This document shows positions 28,337 through 35,984 of a DNA stretch of 57,268 nt, piece after piece. Under the pieces are notes generated by a model. That model was given only the letters and a program-made list of their open reading frames with translations. It was not told the DNA's origin and did no database searches. The position numbers were made by a program, and so were the translations under genes. The DNA is taken from NCBI GenBank assembly GCA_017503285.1, contig JAFVTH010000012.1, positions 1-57,268 on the forward strand. The letters are read 5' to 3'. The DNA comes from Clostridia bacterium. Its GTDB lineage: Bacteria > Bacillota > Clostridia > Oscillospirales > CAG-272. The first letter of the stretch is position 1; the number at the start of each line of letters is the position of its first letter.

Positions 28337-28526
28337 TAAACGAACTCACACAATTTGTTAACCCTGGGTTTACATTTTGAAAAAATCCATAATTTACGCG
28401 GAATTTTGGCAAAAAAGAAATTTTTTGTAAACCTTTGTGTACAATGAGAAAACCGTGTAAACCTTGGGTTAGTTTTTTGCGTTTTTTTGAAAAACCGCAG
28501 GATTACACGGAGGAAAAATTTTATAT

Positions 28527-28556
28527 TTGACATATCCTGCCTTCGTGTGGTAGAAT
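28527..28556 (+). promoter_or_regulatory. Promoter of the PRTase-like gene
   Basis: TTGACA and TAGAAT are separated by 18 bp, about 20 bp before the ATG. Confidence 0.7.
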
Positions 28557-28577
28557 AAAAGAAAAAGGGGTAAAAAT

Positions 28578-29219
28578 ATGCCAACCGAAAACACAATTAA
28601 AATTTTAACTAAAAGCAAGAATCTTGTGCTTCGTGTTTCAAAGGGACATTTTGCAACCAGCCACAGCCATATAAACTACTATATCGACGTTACTATGCAA
28701 AAGACAAGGCTTTCCGAGGCGCAGGCTGTTGCACAGGAGCTTGTTTCCTACTACAACTCAAGCACAATTATCGACACAATTCTGTGTCTTGACGGTATGC
28801 AGGTTGTGGGCACATGCCTTGCAGACCAGCTGACAAAGGGAGATTTTGTTAGCATAAACGCCCATCAAACAATTTATATTGTAACTCCGGAGCATACCTC
28901 CGGCAGCCAGCTTATTTTCAGAGATAATATTGCCCACGCAATAACAGGCAAAAATGTTCTTATTTTGGCTGCATCCGTTACAACGGGCTATACTGCAAAC
29001 GCAGCTATGGAGGCTATAAATTATTATGGCGGCCGTGTTGCCGGCATTTGCTCAATCTTTTCAACCGTAAATTCCTGTGGCAATATTCCTGTTCATTCTG
29101 TTTTCAAAACCGATGACCTTAAGGACTACGCAAGCTATCCATCACACGAGTGCCCTCAATGTAGGGAGGGAAAGAGGATAGATGCCCTTGTAAACAGCCA
29201 CGGATATTCTAAGCTATAA
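28578..29219 (+). CDS. Orotate phosphoribosyltransferase-like protein
   Basis: This 213-aa protein has the type I PRTase fold. The PRPP-loop region reads 'NVLILAASVTTGYTANAAME', where functional PRTases usually have two acidic residues (VLIxDDvxTTG). A C-terminal extension has a CxxC pair ('HECPQCREGKRID'). It lies 20 bp after its promoter and has a GGGG ribosome site. It could be a pyrE-like enzyme with altered PRPP binding or a regulatory relative. I avoid the symbol pyrE because the acidic pair is lost. It is divergent from the HTH-LRR gene. Confidence 0.7.
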   Translation: MPTENTIKILTKSKNLVLRVSKGHFATSHSHINYYIDVTMQKTRLSEAQAVAQELVSYYNSSTIIDTILCLDGMQVVGTCLADQLTKGDFVSINAHQTIYIVTPEHTSGSQLIFRDNIAHAITGKNVLILAASVTTGYTANAAMEAINYYGGRVAGICSIFSTVNSCGNIPVHSVFKTDDLKDYASYPSHECPQCREGKRIDALVNSHGYSKL

Positions 29220-29229
29220 GGAGAAAAAC

Positions 29230-29451
29230 ATGACCTGGTTTAATAAGCTACCAAGGCTTGTGCAAATTATTATGCTTTTAATTCCCGGCGTTAACTGGGT
29301 GACGGAGCTGGTTGTCAGATGGTCCAGCTTTGCAAAGCGCGGCGGACTATTTAGATTTTTTGTTTGCCTTTTCGTTACCGTCTTTGGCCTTGTTGCAGGC
29401 TGGATAGACGTTATTTGGGTTCTTTTTACAAAGCACCTTCTATTTCAATAA
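29230..29451 (+). CDS. Small two-helix membrane protein
   Basis: A 73-aa protein with two probable transmembrane helices (about 10-30 and 40-65) follows the PRTase-like gene by 10 bp, with an AAGGAG ribosome site. No family is recognised. The terminator after it closes the two-gene unit. Confidence 0.7.
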   Translation: MTWFNKLPRLVQIIMLLIPGVNWVTELVVRWSSFAKRGGLFRFFVCLFVTVFGLVAGWIDVIWVLFTKHLLFQ

Positions 29452-29453
29452 GA

Positions 29454-29484
29454 AAAGTGCCCCTTACCTAAGGGGCATTTTTTA
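29454..29484 (+). terminator. Terminator after the PRTase/membrane-protein unit
   Basis: Arms of about 10-12 bp (TGCCCCTTA / TAAGGGGCA type) are followed by six T residues. Confidence 0.85.
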
Positions 29485-29498
29485 GAAGCGAGGTATTT

Positions 29499-30221
29499 AT
29501 GGACGATATTTTATATTTGAGGGAGCTAATAGAAAAGGCTCATAGCGTGGCTTTCTTTGGTGGGGCAGGCGTGTCAACAGCAAGCGGCATACCCGACTTT
29601 CGCGGCACGGACGGGCTTTATAATGCGCTAAGTGAGGAGATAGTGCCCGAGGAGCTTTTAACAGGCACACAGATTATAGAAAATCCAAGAGGCTTTTACG
29701 ACTATTATCGTAAAAATATGGTGTACCCCGAGGCAGAGCCAAACAATGCACACTATGTTCTTGCCCAAATGGAAAGAGATGGCAAGCTTGCCGGAATTAT
29801 TACTCAAAACATTGATGGCTTGCACCAAAGGGCAGGCAGCGAAAATGTTATTGAGCTACACGGCTCATCTCTTGAAAACTACTGCATTGAATGTGGGGAA
29901 AAATACGACCTTGACTTTATTTTAGAGGATGAGAGCGTACCTCTTTGTGAAAAATGCGGTGGACTTGTGCGCCCGGATGTTATAATGTATGAGGAGCCGT
30001 TAAAGGCAGAGCCGTTTTATAGGGCAGAGGAGCTTTTACATAACGCCGACCTTTTGATTGTAGGCGGCACGTCACTAAAGGTTTATCCTGCCGCTGCCTT
30101 AGTCCGTGATTTTGAGGGCACAATAGTAATAATCAACAAGGAGCCGACAGCCCTTGACCATATTGCCGACCTAATAATTTACGATGACCTTGGTAGCGTG
30201 CTTTCAGAAATATGGAGCTAA
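29499..30221 (+). CDS. cobB: NAD-dependent protein deacylase (sirtuin)
   Basis: This 240-aa Sir2 protein removes acyl groups from lysines using NAD. 'GAGVSTASGIPDFRG' (22-36) binds NAD. 'TQNIDGLHQRAGS' and 'ELHGS' carry the catalytic His region. Two CxxC pairs ('CIECGEKY' and 'CEKCGG') bind zinc. 'GTSLKVYPAAALV' is the late NAD motif. Length is typical for bacterial sirtuins. It is a single-gene unit between two terminators. Confidence 0.95.
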   Translation: MDDILYLRELIEKAHSVAFFGGAGVSTASGIPDFRGTDGLYNALSEEIVPEELLTGTQIIENPRGFYDYYRKNMVYPEAEPNNAHYVLAQMERDGKLAGIITQNIDGLHQRAGSENVIELHGSSLENYCIECGEKYDLDFILEDESVPLCEKCGGLVRPDVIMYEEPLKAEPFYRAEELLHNADLLIVGGTSLKVYPAAALVRDFEGTIVIINKEPTALDHIADLIIYDDLGSVLSEIWS

Positions 30222-30246
30222 AAAGCGAGCTTGACTCGCTTTTTCT
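30218..30246 (+). terminator. Terminator of the sirtuin gene
   Basis: A short stem (AAAAGCGAG / CTCGCTTTT) with a 5-nt loop and T run lies at the stop codon. Confidence 0.75.
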
Positions 30247-30274
30247 TTACATTAAGAAAAATATATGCTAAAAT
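30246..30274 (+). promoter_or_regulatory. Promoter of the SGNH esterase/M3 peptidase unit
   Basis: TTTACA and TAAAAT are separated by 17 bp. Confidence 0.65.
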
Positions 30275-30305
30275 ATAGGGGAAATAAAATTTCAAGGGGT
30301 AAAAT

Positions 30306-31169
30306 ATGAAAAGAGTTAGTGTATTTATGATTTTTGGGCAATCTAATGCCACAGGCCACGCCATGCCAATGAAGGAGGAGGACTATATTTCCGTTCCTCT
30401 TAAAAATGTGTATGGCTTAAACAGAGAGCCAAACCAAAGCTTTGACATCGACCACCTTGAGTTTACAGGCTATACAAGCTATGGCATGAACCTTGCGGAA
30501 ACGCAGGACAACACCTACTCCGTGCCTAACCAGCTGGCGAAAATTTGGCAGGCTGAGATAGACAGGGGCGAAGCACTTAACGACCTATATATCGTTCAAA
30601 TATCCATTGGCTCACAGGGGCTTTATGATATGTGGAGCATGGAGATGGAAAAAACTCTAAAGCCCGGCACTTTAGGGCAGGTGGAAATTTCCCTTTTCCC
30701 ATTTACCACTCATATTTTAGGGCTTCTTAATAAGTATTTCAAGGACCACGACCTAGAGCCGGATTTTGTAGGCATGCATTGGCGCGGGGGCGAGCAGGAA
30801 ACCACAAGACCCTTTGCAAGCCTTATAGACGGCAAGCTGAAGAACGATTACAAGAAATTCTTTACAGCCTTAAGAGAGGCGCTGGGCTATAATGCGCCAA
30901 TCGTTTTGCATAAGCTTCCCTTCGTTGAGGTTTACGTAAAGTCAGACCCAACCGGTGTTAAGCTGGGCATAAGTGCATACATTAACTACGTGTTCGAGCA
31001 AATCACTCACGAGCTTGAGGGCGTTACCATATTCGACCCGACAAGGTGCCCATTTTATAACCCTGCAATATGGGATAGTGGCATTTACCGTTGGGATTTA
31101 ATCCACTACACAGGGGAGATGAATATGTGGGTGGCAGAGGAAATTTTGAAGGAGTACAAGGCAAGATGA
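30306..31169 (+). CDS. SGNH-type carbohydrate esterase (SASA-like)
   Basis: This 287-aa protein opens with 'VFMIFGQSNATGHA', the block I motif (GQSN, catalytic Ser) of the SASA/DUF303 family, which includes sialate O-acetylesterases and CE6 acetylxylan esterases. 'IVQISIGSQGLYDMWS' is the Gly block, and a late 'DLIHYTGEMN' supplies the probable catalytic His. There is no signal peptide. A cytoplasmic deacetylase acting on imported acetylated xylo-oligosaccharides would suit the window; the exact ester is not known. The stop overlaps the peptidase start. Confidence 0.8.
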   Translation: MKRVSVFMIFGQSNATGHAMPMKEEDYISVPLKNVYGLNREPNQSFDIDHLEFTGYTSYGMNLAETQDNTYSVPNQLAKIWQAEIDRGEALNDLYIVQISIGSQGLYDMWSMEMEKTLKPGTLGQVEISLFPFTTHILGLLNKYFKDHDLEPDFVGMHWRGGEQETTRPFASLIDGKLKNDYKKFFTALREALGYNAPIVLHKLPFVEVYVKSDPTGVKLGISAYINYVFEQITHELEGVTIFDPTRCPFYNPAIWDSGIYRWDLIHYTGEMNMWVAEEILKEYKAR

Positions 31170-32857
31170 ATTACGTAAAGATAAAGGACATGGAATATAA
31201 GCGTGTCAACAAGGAGCAGGTTATCGCTTCTATGGAGGAGCAGATAAAGAGGGTGGAAAACGCAACCTGCCCAAGGGATATCCTTTCCGCAAGAGAGGAC
31301 TATAACAAGGATAGCGAGTATGTGGGCACAATGGTGCGCCTTGCCTCAACAAGGCTTAACCTAAACAGCCGTGATGAGTTCTACACTAAGGAAATGGACT
31401 ACTATAACCAGACACTGCCCGAAATACAAATGTACGACATTAAGTTTACCAAGGCGTTTTTAGAGTCCCCATATTTAGAGGAAGCAAAAAAGGAGCTAAA
31501 CCCACTTGTTATTACAATGATGGAGCTTTCTCTAAAGTGCGCTGACGAGCGTGTGCTTGCCGAGATGCAAAGGGAAAATGCCCTCGTTACAAAATACAGC
31601 AAGTTCGTGTCCGAGCTGACCTATGAGTTCAGAGGGGAAAGGCTTACCCTTGGCGCTCTTAGAAAATATATGCAGGATAGCGACAGGGAAACAAGAAAAG
31701 AGGCATATGAGGCTCTTGGTAAATCCCTTTCCGAAAATAGTCAGTTCCTTGATACCATCTTTGATGATATGGTTAAGGTAAGAAACGAAATGGCAGTTAA
31801 GCTGGGCTACGAAAGCTATGTTCAGCTTGGCTACAACCTTATGCAAAGGACCTCTTACGACAAGGAAAAGGTAAAAATCTTCCGTGAGAATGTAAAGCGT
31901 GACCTTGTGCCTGCTATAACAAGGCTAAAGAGGGAGATTGCAAAAAAGCTTAATATAGAAAATATGAAGCTTTATGACGATAACACCTACTCCGAAAACG
32001 ACCCAACGCCAATTCTTGACGCAGAGGGCATTTTAGAGGCAGGCAAGGAAATGTATCACGAAATGAGCCCCGAAACCAAAAGGTTCATTGATACTATGTT
32101 TGAAACAGACGCCTTTGACGTTATGCCAAGAGAGGGCAAGTGGACAGGTGGATATATGACCTTCTTCCCACTTTATAAACAGCCCTTTATCTTTGCAAAC
32201 TTTAACGGCACAACTGCCGATATTGATGTTATCACTCACGAGGCAGGACACGCCTTTGCATACTTTGTAGGCGCAGAGGATATGACACCGGAGCTTTCCT
32301 TGGGTGGTATGGAAACGGCAGAAACCCACTCAATGAGCATGGAGTTCTTTGCTTGGAAGTATATGGATAAATTCTTTGGGGACAGGGCAGACGACTATAA
32401 GTATAAGCACCTTTTCTCGGCTCTTTCCTTTATTCCATATGGCGTTATAGTTGACTACTTCCAGGAAATAGTGTACGAAAACCCAAATATGACCCCCGCT
32501 GAAAGAAATCAAGTGTGGAAAAAACTTGAGGCAGAATACCGTCCTTGGATGGATAGCGACGGCATTGAATACCTTGAAAAGGGCACAAGATGGCAATACC
32601 AAAACCACATTTTCCAAAGCCCCTTTTACTATATCGACTACTGCCTTGCGCAGACCGTAGCATTTGAATTCCTGCTCCTTAGCCTAAAGGACTACGACAC
32701 GGCTCTTAGAACCTATATCGACCACGCAAAAAGAACAGGCAACTATAAGTTTACCGACCTTACAAAAATGGCAGGACTAAAGTCCCCCTTTGAGGACGGC
32801 GCTCTTACAGAGATAGCCACCGAAATCGAAGCACTCCTAAAAAGCCTAGAGAAATAA
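31166..32857 (+). CDS. M3-family oligoendopeptidase (PepF-like)
   Basis: This 563-aa zinc peptidase has the M3 motif 'THEAGHAFAYF' and the downstream Glu in 'GGMETAETHSMSMEF'. It cleaves oligopeptides in the cytoplasm. The start is set at ATG 31166, overlapping the esterase stop by 4 bp; the longer ORF runs into the esterase gene in another frame. It is the last gene before the repeat-bounded island. Confidence 0.92.
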   Translation: MNYVKIKDMEYKRVNKEQVIASMEEQIKRVENATCPRDILSAREDYNKDSEYVGTMVRLASTRLNLNSRDEFYTKEMDYYNQTLPEIQMYDIKFTKAFLESPYLEEAKKELNPLVITMMELSLKCADERVLAEMQRENALVTKYSKFVSELTYEFRGERLTLGALRKYMQDSDRETRKEAYEALGKSLSENSQFLDTIFDDMVKVRNEMAVKLGYESYVQLGYNLMQRTSYDKEKVKIFRENVKRDLVPAITRLKREIAKKLNIENMKLYDDNTYSENDPTPILDAEGILEAGKEMYHEMSPETKRFIDTMFETDAFDVMPREGKWTGGYMTFFPLYKQPFIFANFNGTTADIDVITHEAGHAFAYFVGAEDMTPELSLGGMETAETHSMSMEFFAWKYMDKFFGDRADDYKYKHLFSALSFIPYGVIVDYFQEIVYENPNMTPAERNQVWKKLEAEYRPWMDSDGIEYLEKGTRWQYQNHIFQSPFYYIDYCLAQTVAFEFLLLSLKDYDTALRTYIDHAKRTGNYKFTDLTKMAGLKSPFEDGALTEIATEIEALLKSLEK

Positions 32858-32894
32858 AACAAAAATGCGACCCTGTGTCGCATTTTTTTGTTTT
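32856..32894. repeat. 39-bp direct repeat, left copy
   Basis: This segment, which is also the pepF terminator, is identical base for base to 34994-35032. The two copies bracket the AT-rich island. Confidence 0.9.
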
Positions 32895-33026
32895 CTCAAA
32901 AAAATTTGTAAATCTTCAAAAACCATCAGCATTTTATAAAAGTCTTGGTTTAATATGTTAATAGGGGAGCGCTACCTCTTTTAATCTGAATAGGGTTGAC
33001 AAGATTTCCAAAAAAATGGTAAAATT
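32856..33026 (+). repeat. Terminator-palindrome-promoter repeat, copy 1
   Basis: This unit holds a terminator hairpin (ATGCGAC / GTCGCAT, 32861-32889), then a conserved segment with ATCTTCAAAAACCATCAGC and TTGGTTTAATATG, an imperfect palindrome (32957-32987) and a promoter (TTGACA 32996-33001, TAAAAT 33020-33025). Copies 2 and 3 are at 55600 and about 56972. The remainder to 33197 has a 23-codon reading frame from 33030 with no ribosome site and the repeat at 33112. Confidence 0.8.
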
Positions 33027-33111
33027 AAGATGAAGAATGGAGCATGGAGAAAGAACGATGTCGTCGCTAACATTTTAACCATTTTTCAACAATCCCTTTA
33101 AGACGGGCGAT

Positions 33112-33136
33112 AAGACAAACCACCGTCCCCTGTCTT
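33112..33136. repeat. ACGGTGG palindromic repeat R1 (inverted orientation)
   Basis: AAGACA and TGTCTT arms surround ACCACCGTCCC. This is the reverse orientation of R2-R4. It lies ahead of the first island gene. Confidence 0.75.
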
Positions 33137-33197
33137 TTCCAACTGTTACCAGCGGTAGGCGGATTGGCGTTTGGTAAATAATTGAAAGGAACGAAAT

Positions 33198-33656
33198 ATG
33201 ATAAATTACAATATCAACAAGAAAGATATGAAAATTTACATAAGAGAGGTGGGATTTTCGCAAAGCAAAATTCCGTTTGTTTTGGCTACGATATCCATTC
33301 CTTTTACTGTGTATTTTATGATTATTGGATTTTTAGTAGATTCAGAGGCGTTAATGTTTGGATATAGCTTGCTATTTCTTTCAATATTTATGACAAGTGT
33401 TGGGGTTGTAAATTATTCTAAGTTAAGAAGGGATATTATGAATCTTTTCAAAGACAATGAGATAATACAGTATAGATTTGAGTTTGTTCAAGGGCAATAT
33501 ACATTATATAATGTTGATACAAATGAACAAGTTGCTTATAAATCGTCTGACATAACCAAGGTCGTTTGCAAAAAAAATACAATAATAGTAAAGCTTAAAG
33601 ATCGAAAAGTTGTATTTTTCCCTAATATAGATGAAATTAAATCAAAGCTACCGTAA
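33198..33656 (+). CDS. YcxB-like membrane protein
   Basis: This 152-aa protein has two transmembrane helices (about 25-45 and 55-72) and a C-terminal domain rich in beta strands ('TLYNVDTNEQVAYKSSDITK', 'VVFFPNI'), the usual layout of YcxB-like proteins. AAAGGA precedes the ATG. The codon use is markedly richer in A and T than the flanking operons, which suggests acquisition from elsewhere. Function is unknown. Confidence 0.7.
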   Translation: MINYNINKKDMKIYIREVGFSQSKIPFVLATISIPFTVYFMIIGFLVDSEALMFGYSLLFLSIFMTSVGVVNYSKLRRDIMNLFKDNEIIQYRFEFVQGQYTLYNVDTNEQVAYKSSDITKVVCKKNTIIVKLKDRKVVFFPNIDEIKSKLP

Positions 33657-33668
33657 ACGGAAGCACAG

Positions 33669-33697
33669 ACAAGACAGGGGACGGTGGTCTGTCTTGT
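33669..33697. repeat. ACGGTGG palindromic repeat R2
   Basis: Perfect 9-bp arms ACAAGACAG / CTGTCTTGT surround GGGACGGTGGT. It separates the first and second island genes. Confidence 0.85.
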
Positions 33698-33731
33698 AAG
33701 TGGTGGATACAAAGAAATTGGAGGAGAATTA

Positions 33732-33878
33732 ATGTTTTCTACGGATGAATCGTTTAGCGGAATAGGGGTTCCTCTGTTCAACTTTTTTGGCAAATCATTG
33801 CTTGACGTCAATTTCAATGTATTGGTAACTAATACAAGAACTTCATTGGTACTTATGGAGGGATGGAAATGGAAATGA
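33732..33878 (+). CDS. Small hypothetical protein of the island
   Basis: A 48-codon ORF starts at 33732 (MFSTDESFSGIGVPLFNFFG and onward) behind a strong GGAGGAG ribosome site and ends inside the start region of the next gene. The longer frame from 33684 begins in repeat R2 and is less likely. No family is recognised. It could be a remnant of a longer gene. Confidence 0.45.
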   Translation: MFSTDESFSGIGVPLFNFFGKSLLDVNFNVLVTNTRTSLVLMEGWKWK

Positions 33879-34498
33879 AAAAGATATTTGCATATCCTCA
33901 ATTGATATTCGGATACATTTGCTCGTGGTTAATCACAATTGTTTTTGGAGTGATTGCTATTGTTTGTTCTAATGCTATAGGTGAATGGCTGGTGCTCTTT
34001 CCTGTTTTTGTTGCAGTTGCTCTGATGCTTTTTATCGTTTTTAATTTTTTCAAATTTTCAAAAATGCTGAAGCGTTTGGAATTGAATCAAAATGGAATAA
34101 AGTATAAAAACGGAAAAAAACAAATACTATGGAAAGAAATTACAAACATAAAAAAAGAAAGTGTTTTCATCGGTGTTCTGTCTAAAATTCCAAATAACAT
34201 AATAGAAAATAAGACAAGAATTATTGGTATTAGTTCGGTTGAAATTCGCCCATATGTTCACGTCTATGATAGGTGTGGCAACCATGTTTGGTTTTCTATG
34301 AGTGATGAGAATATGTTATTTTTGACAGAATTTGCTCGCGGAAAAAACGAATTGATTGACGATTTGATAGAATATTACACCGAGAAAAAGGAAAACGGAG
34401 AGCTTCCACCCCATTGGGAAGAAGTGGGATTGTTTAAGAAACAAAAAGAAACAAAGACAGAAAAGACAGGAGACGGTGGTCTGTCTTCACGGAGGTGA
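33869..34498 (+). CDS. Two-helix membrane protein with PH-like tail
   Basis: This protein of about 209 aa has two transmembrane helices near the N-terminus and a soluble domain ('KMLKRLELNQNGIKYKNGKK', 'ILWKEITNIKKE') that resembles bacterial PH-like domains. ATGs at 33863, 33869 and 33875 are in frame, and GGAGGG at 33857 best suits 33869 or 33875. The last residues (TGDGGLSSRR) are encoded by palindromic repeat R3, so the repeat supplies the C-terminus and nearly the stop. AT-rich codon use differs from the flanking genes. Confidence 0.65.
   Translation: MEMKKIFAYPQLIFGYICSWLITIVFGVIAIVCSNAIGEWLVLFPVFVAVALMLFIVFNFFKFSKMLKRLELNQNGIKYKNGKKQILWKEITNIKKESVFIGVLSKIPNNIIENKTRIIGISSVEIRPYVHVYDRCGNHVWFSMSDENMLFLTEFARGKNELIDDLIEYYTEKKENGELPPHWEEVGLFKKQKETKTEKTGDGGLSSRR
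34463..34487. repeat. ACGGTGG palindromic repeat R3
   Basis: AAGACAG / CTGTCTT arms surround GAGACGGTGGT. It overlaps the end of the preceding gene and is followed at once by the GGAGGTG ribosome site of the next. Confidence 0.85.
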
Positions 34499-34505
34499 AA
34501 TTTGC

Positions 34506-34991
34506 ATGAATAGAAGAGAACAAATAATCCAAATGATAAATTATAGATCAACAGAAGAAATGCAGCGCAAGGGCGTGAAAATGGCATTGTCAGAAGCCGA
34601 TTTGGATTTTATAATGTATTATTCTTCCGATCCAACGTATGCAGATAACTGTGCTAAAATTTTCACATCATTACCATATGATAAATGCGAGAAATATTTC
34701 GATGATTTGTTTTCGTGGATTGAGGATTTGAACCGAACGGGCGCGCAAGAAATATTAGAATATTTGACTGCTGCGCCGGCGGAATTGATGTTAAATAGTT
34801 TTTGTATGTCTTTGGAAGCGTCGATTAAAAGAAAAAACAAAATGATGGCAGAAGTATTGCTTATGATTATTAGCGGAAACAAACAGTTAGAAATGTTAGT
34901 CAAAAACGATGATAGGCTATCAAAATGGTTGAATGAGGCAGAGATGCTAACACGGGAGACATTGGAAGGTGGTCTGTCTTCACTGTCTTAA
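34506..34991 (+). CDS. Hypothetical helical protein of the island
   Basis: This 161-aa soluble, mostly helical protein starts at ATG 34506 after GGAGGTG; the longer frame from 34476 begins in repeat R3. It has an alternation of amphipathic helices ('NCAKIFTSLPYDKCEKYFDD', 'AAPAELMLNSFCMSLEAS') that could be HEAT-like, as in some immunity proteins. That likeness is weak. The C-terminal 'ETLEGGLSSLS' comes from repeat R4, parallel to the tail of the previous gene. Its sequence style is foreign to the neighbours. Confidence 0.6.
   Translation: MNRREQIIQMINYRSTEEMQRKGVKMALSEADLDFIMYYSSDPTYADNCAKIFTSLPYDKCEKYFDDLFSWIEDLNRTGAQEILEYLTAAPAELMLNSFCMSLEASIKRKNKMMAEVLLMIISGNKQLEMLVKNDDRLSKWLNEAEMLTRETLEGGLSSLS
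34954..34990. repeat. ACGGTGG palindromic repeat R4 (degenerate)
   Basis: The right half AAGGTGGTCTGTCTTC is kept, while the left arm (GGGAGACATTGG) has drifted. It covers the last codons of the 161-aa gene and touches the right 39-bp direct repeat. Confidence 0.7.
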
Positions 34992-34993
34992 AC

Positions 34994-35032
34994 AAAACAA
35001 AAATGCGACCCTGTGTCGCATTTTTTTGTTTT
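34994..35032. repeat. 39-bp direct repeat, right copy, with terminator
   Basis: Identical to 32856-32894. It contains the ATGCGAC / GTCGCAT terminator hairpin and closes the island. Confidence 0.9.
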
Positions 35033-35068
35033 TAAGAGTAAAATACTCTTAAAAAGTTATAAAAAGCA

Positions 35069-35097
35069 TTGATTTAATTAAATCTCTATATTATAAT
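35069..35097 (+). promoter_or_regulatory. Promoter of the isomerase/oxidoreductase operon
   Basis: TTGATT and a perfect TATAAT are 17 bp apart. A small palindrome (AAGAGT / ACTCTT) lies just upstream at 35033-35053. Confidence 0.75.
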
Positions 35098-35152
35098 AGG
35101 AATAAGTGGGGCTTATGCCTCACAATTTTGGCATGGCATTTTGGAGGTATGT

Positions 35153-35983
35153 ATGGCAAAAGTAAGGCTTTGCGCCTTTGCAGACGAGGCAAGCCCCAGC
35201 CTTGAGGGGCAGATTTTGGCACTAAAGAGGAACAACATTTCCCTTTTGGAAATACGAGGGGTAAATGGCAAGAATATAAAGGACCTTTCATATGACGAGG
35301 CATATGAGGCAAAGAAAATGCTTGATACAGCCGGTATTGGCGTTTGGTCAATTGGCTCTCCTGTTGGAAAGGCAGACACCGACAAGGATTGGGACACACA
35401 GGTTGAAGTCTTCAAAAAGCTTTGCGACTTTGCAAGGATTTTCGGGGCGAAGAAAATAAGAATGTTCAGCTTCTTTTCAAAGGACTGGGACAAGGTAAAG
35501 GAAAGGCTTTTGGAGCTTGCAAGCCTTACACCGGAGGGAATTACACTTTGCCATGAGAACGAAAAGGGTATTTACGGCGACACCGTTGAATGCTGTGAAA
35601 GGCTACAAAGAGAGCTACCTGCCATAAGGTCGGTTTTCGACCCTGCCAACCTTGTACAATGCGGTCAGGACACTAAGGTGGCTTGGCAGACACTTAACCC
35701 ATATGTAGACTACCTGCATATAAAGGATGCATTACCAAGCGGACAGGTTGTGCCAGCCGGCGAGGGCATTGGCAACCTTGAATACATAATTGACGGCTAC
35801 ATAAAAATAGGCGGAGAGGTTTTGACCCTTGAGCCGCACCTAACGGAGTTTTGCGGCCTTAAGGATTTGGAAAACGGAGAAAGCATGGGCAGCGAGCCAC
35901 GCTATAAGGACGAAAACGAAGCCTTTGATGCAGGCGTTTTTGCATTAAAGCAGCTATTAAACAAAATGGGAGTGGAATATTAA
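35153..35983 (+). CDS. Xylose-isomerase-like TIM-barrel sugar isomerase/epimerase
   Basis: This 276-aa protein of the AP-endonuclease-2 fold (IolE/IolI-type) has 'LCHENEKGIYGDTVECCE', 'SVFDPANLVQCG', and 'YLHIKDALPSGQVVPAGEG', which supply the metal-ligand Glu, Asp, His and late Glu positions. The start is set at ATG 35153 behind GGAGG; the TTG frame from 35141 begins within that ribosome site. It is the first gene of a six-gene catabolic unit. The sugar is not known. Confidence 0.85.
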   Translation: MAKVRLCAFADEASPSLEGQILALKRNNISLLEIRGVNGKNIKDLSYDEAYEAKKMLDTAGIGVWSIGSPVGKADTDKDWDTQVEVFKKLCDFARIFGAKKIRMFSFFSKDWDKVKERLLELASLTPEGITLCHENEKGIYGDTVECCERLQRELPAIRSVFDPANLVQCGQDTKVAWQTLNPYVDYLHIKDALPSGQVVPAGEGIGNLEYIIDGYIKIGGEVLTLEPHLTEFCGLKDLENGESMGSEPRYKDENEAFDAGVFALKQLLNKMGVEY

Positions 35984-35984
35984 A

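Larger units (their letters stand above)
28266..28577. promoter_or_regulatory. Divergent control region with three related palindromes
   Basis: The gap between the HTH-LRR gene (minus) and the PRTase-like gene (plus) holds three related palindromes: GTTAACCCTGGGTTTAC (28357-28373), TGTAAACCTTTGTGTACA (28426-28443) and GTGTAAACCTTGGGTTAG (28455-28472). The shared half-site is GTAAACC. They lie upstream of both promoters and are good candidates for operators of the HTH-LRR protein. Confidence 0.6.

Noticed and set aside
28266..28412. Upstream 49 codons of the HTH-LRR protein
   Set aside because: The promoter places the transcript start near 28301, and an AAGGAGA site precedes ATG 28265.
33030..33101. 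23-codon ORF (MKNGAWRKND...) after repeat copy 1
   Set aside because: It begins almost at the expected transcript start, has no ribosome site, and ends just before repeat R1. It may be a fragment of an earlier gene, but there is no support.
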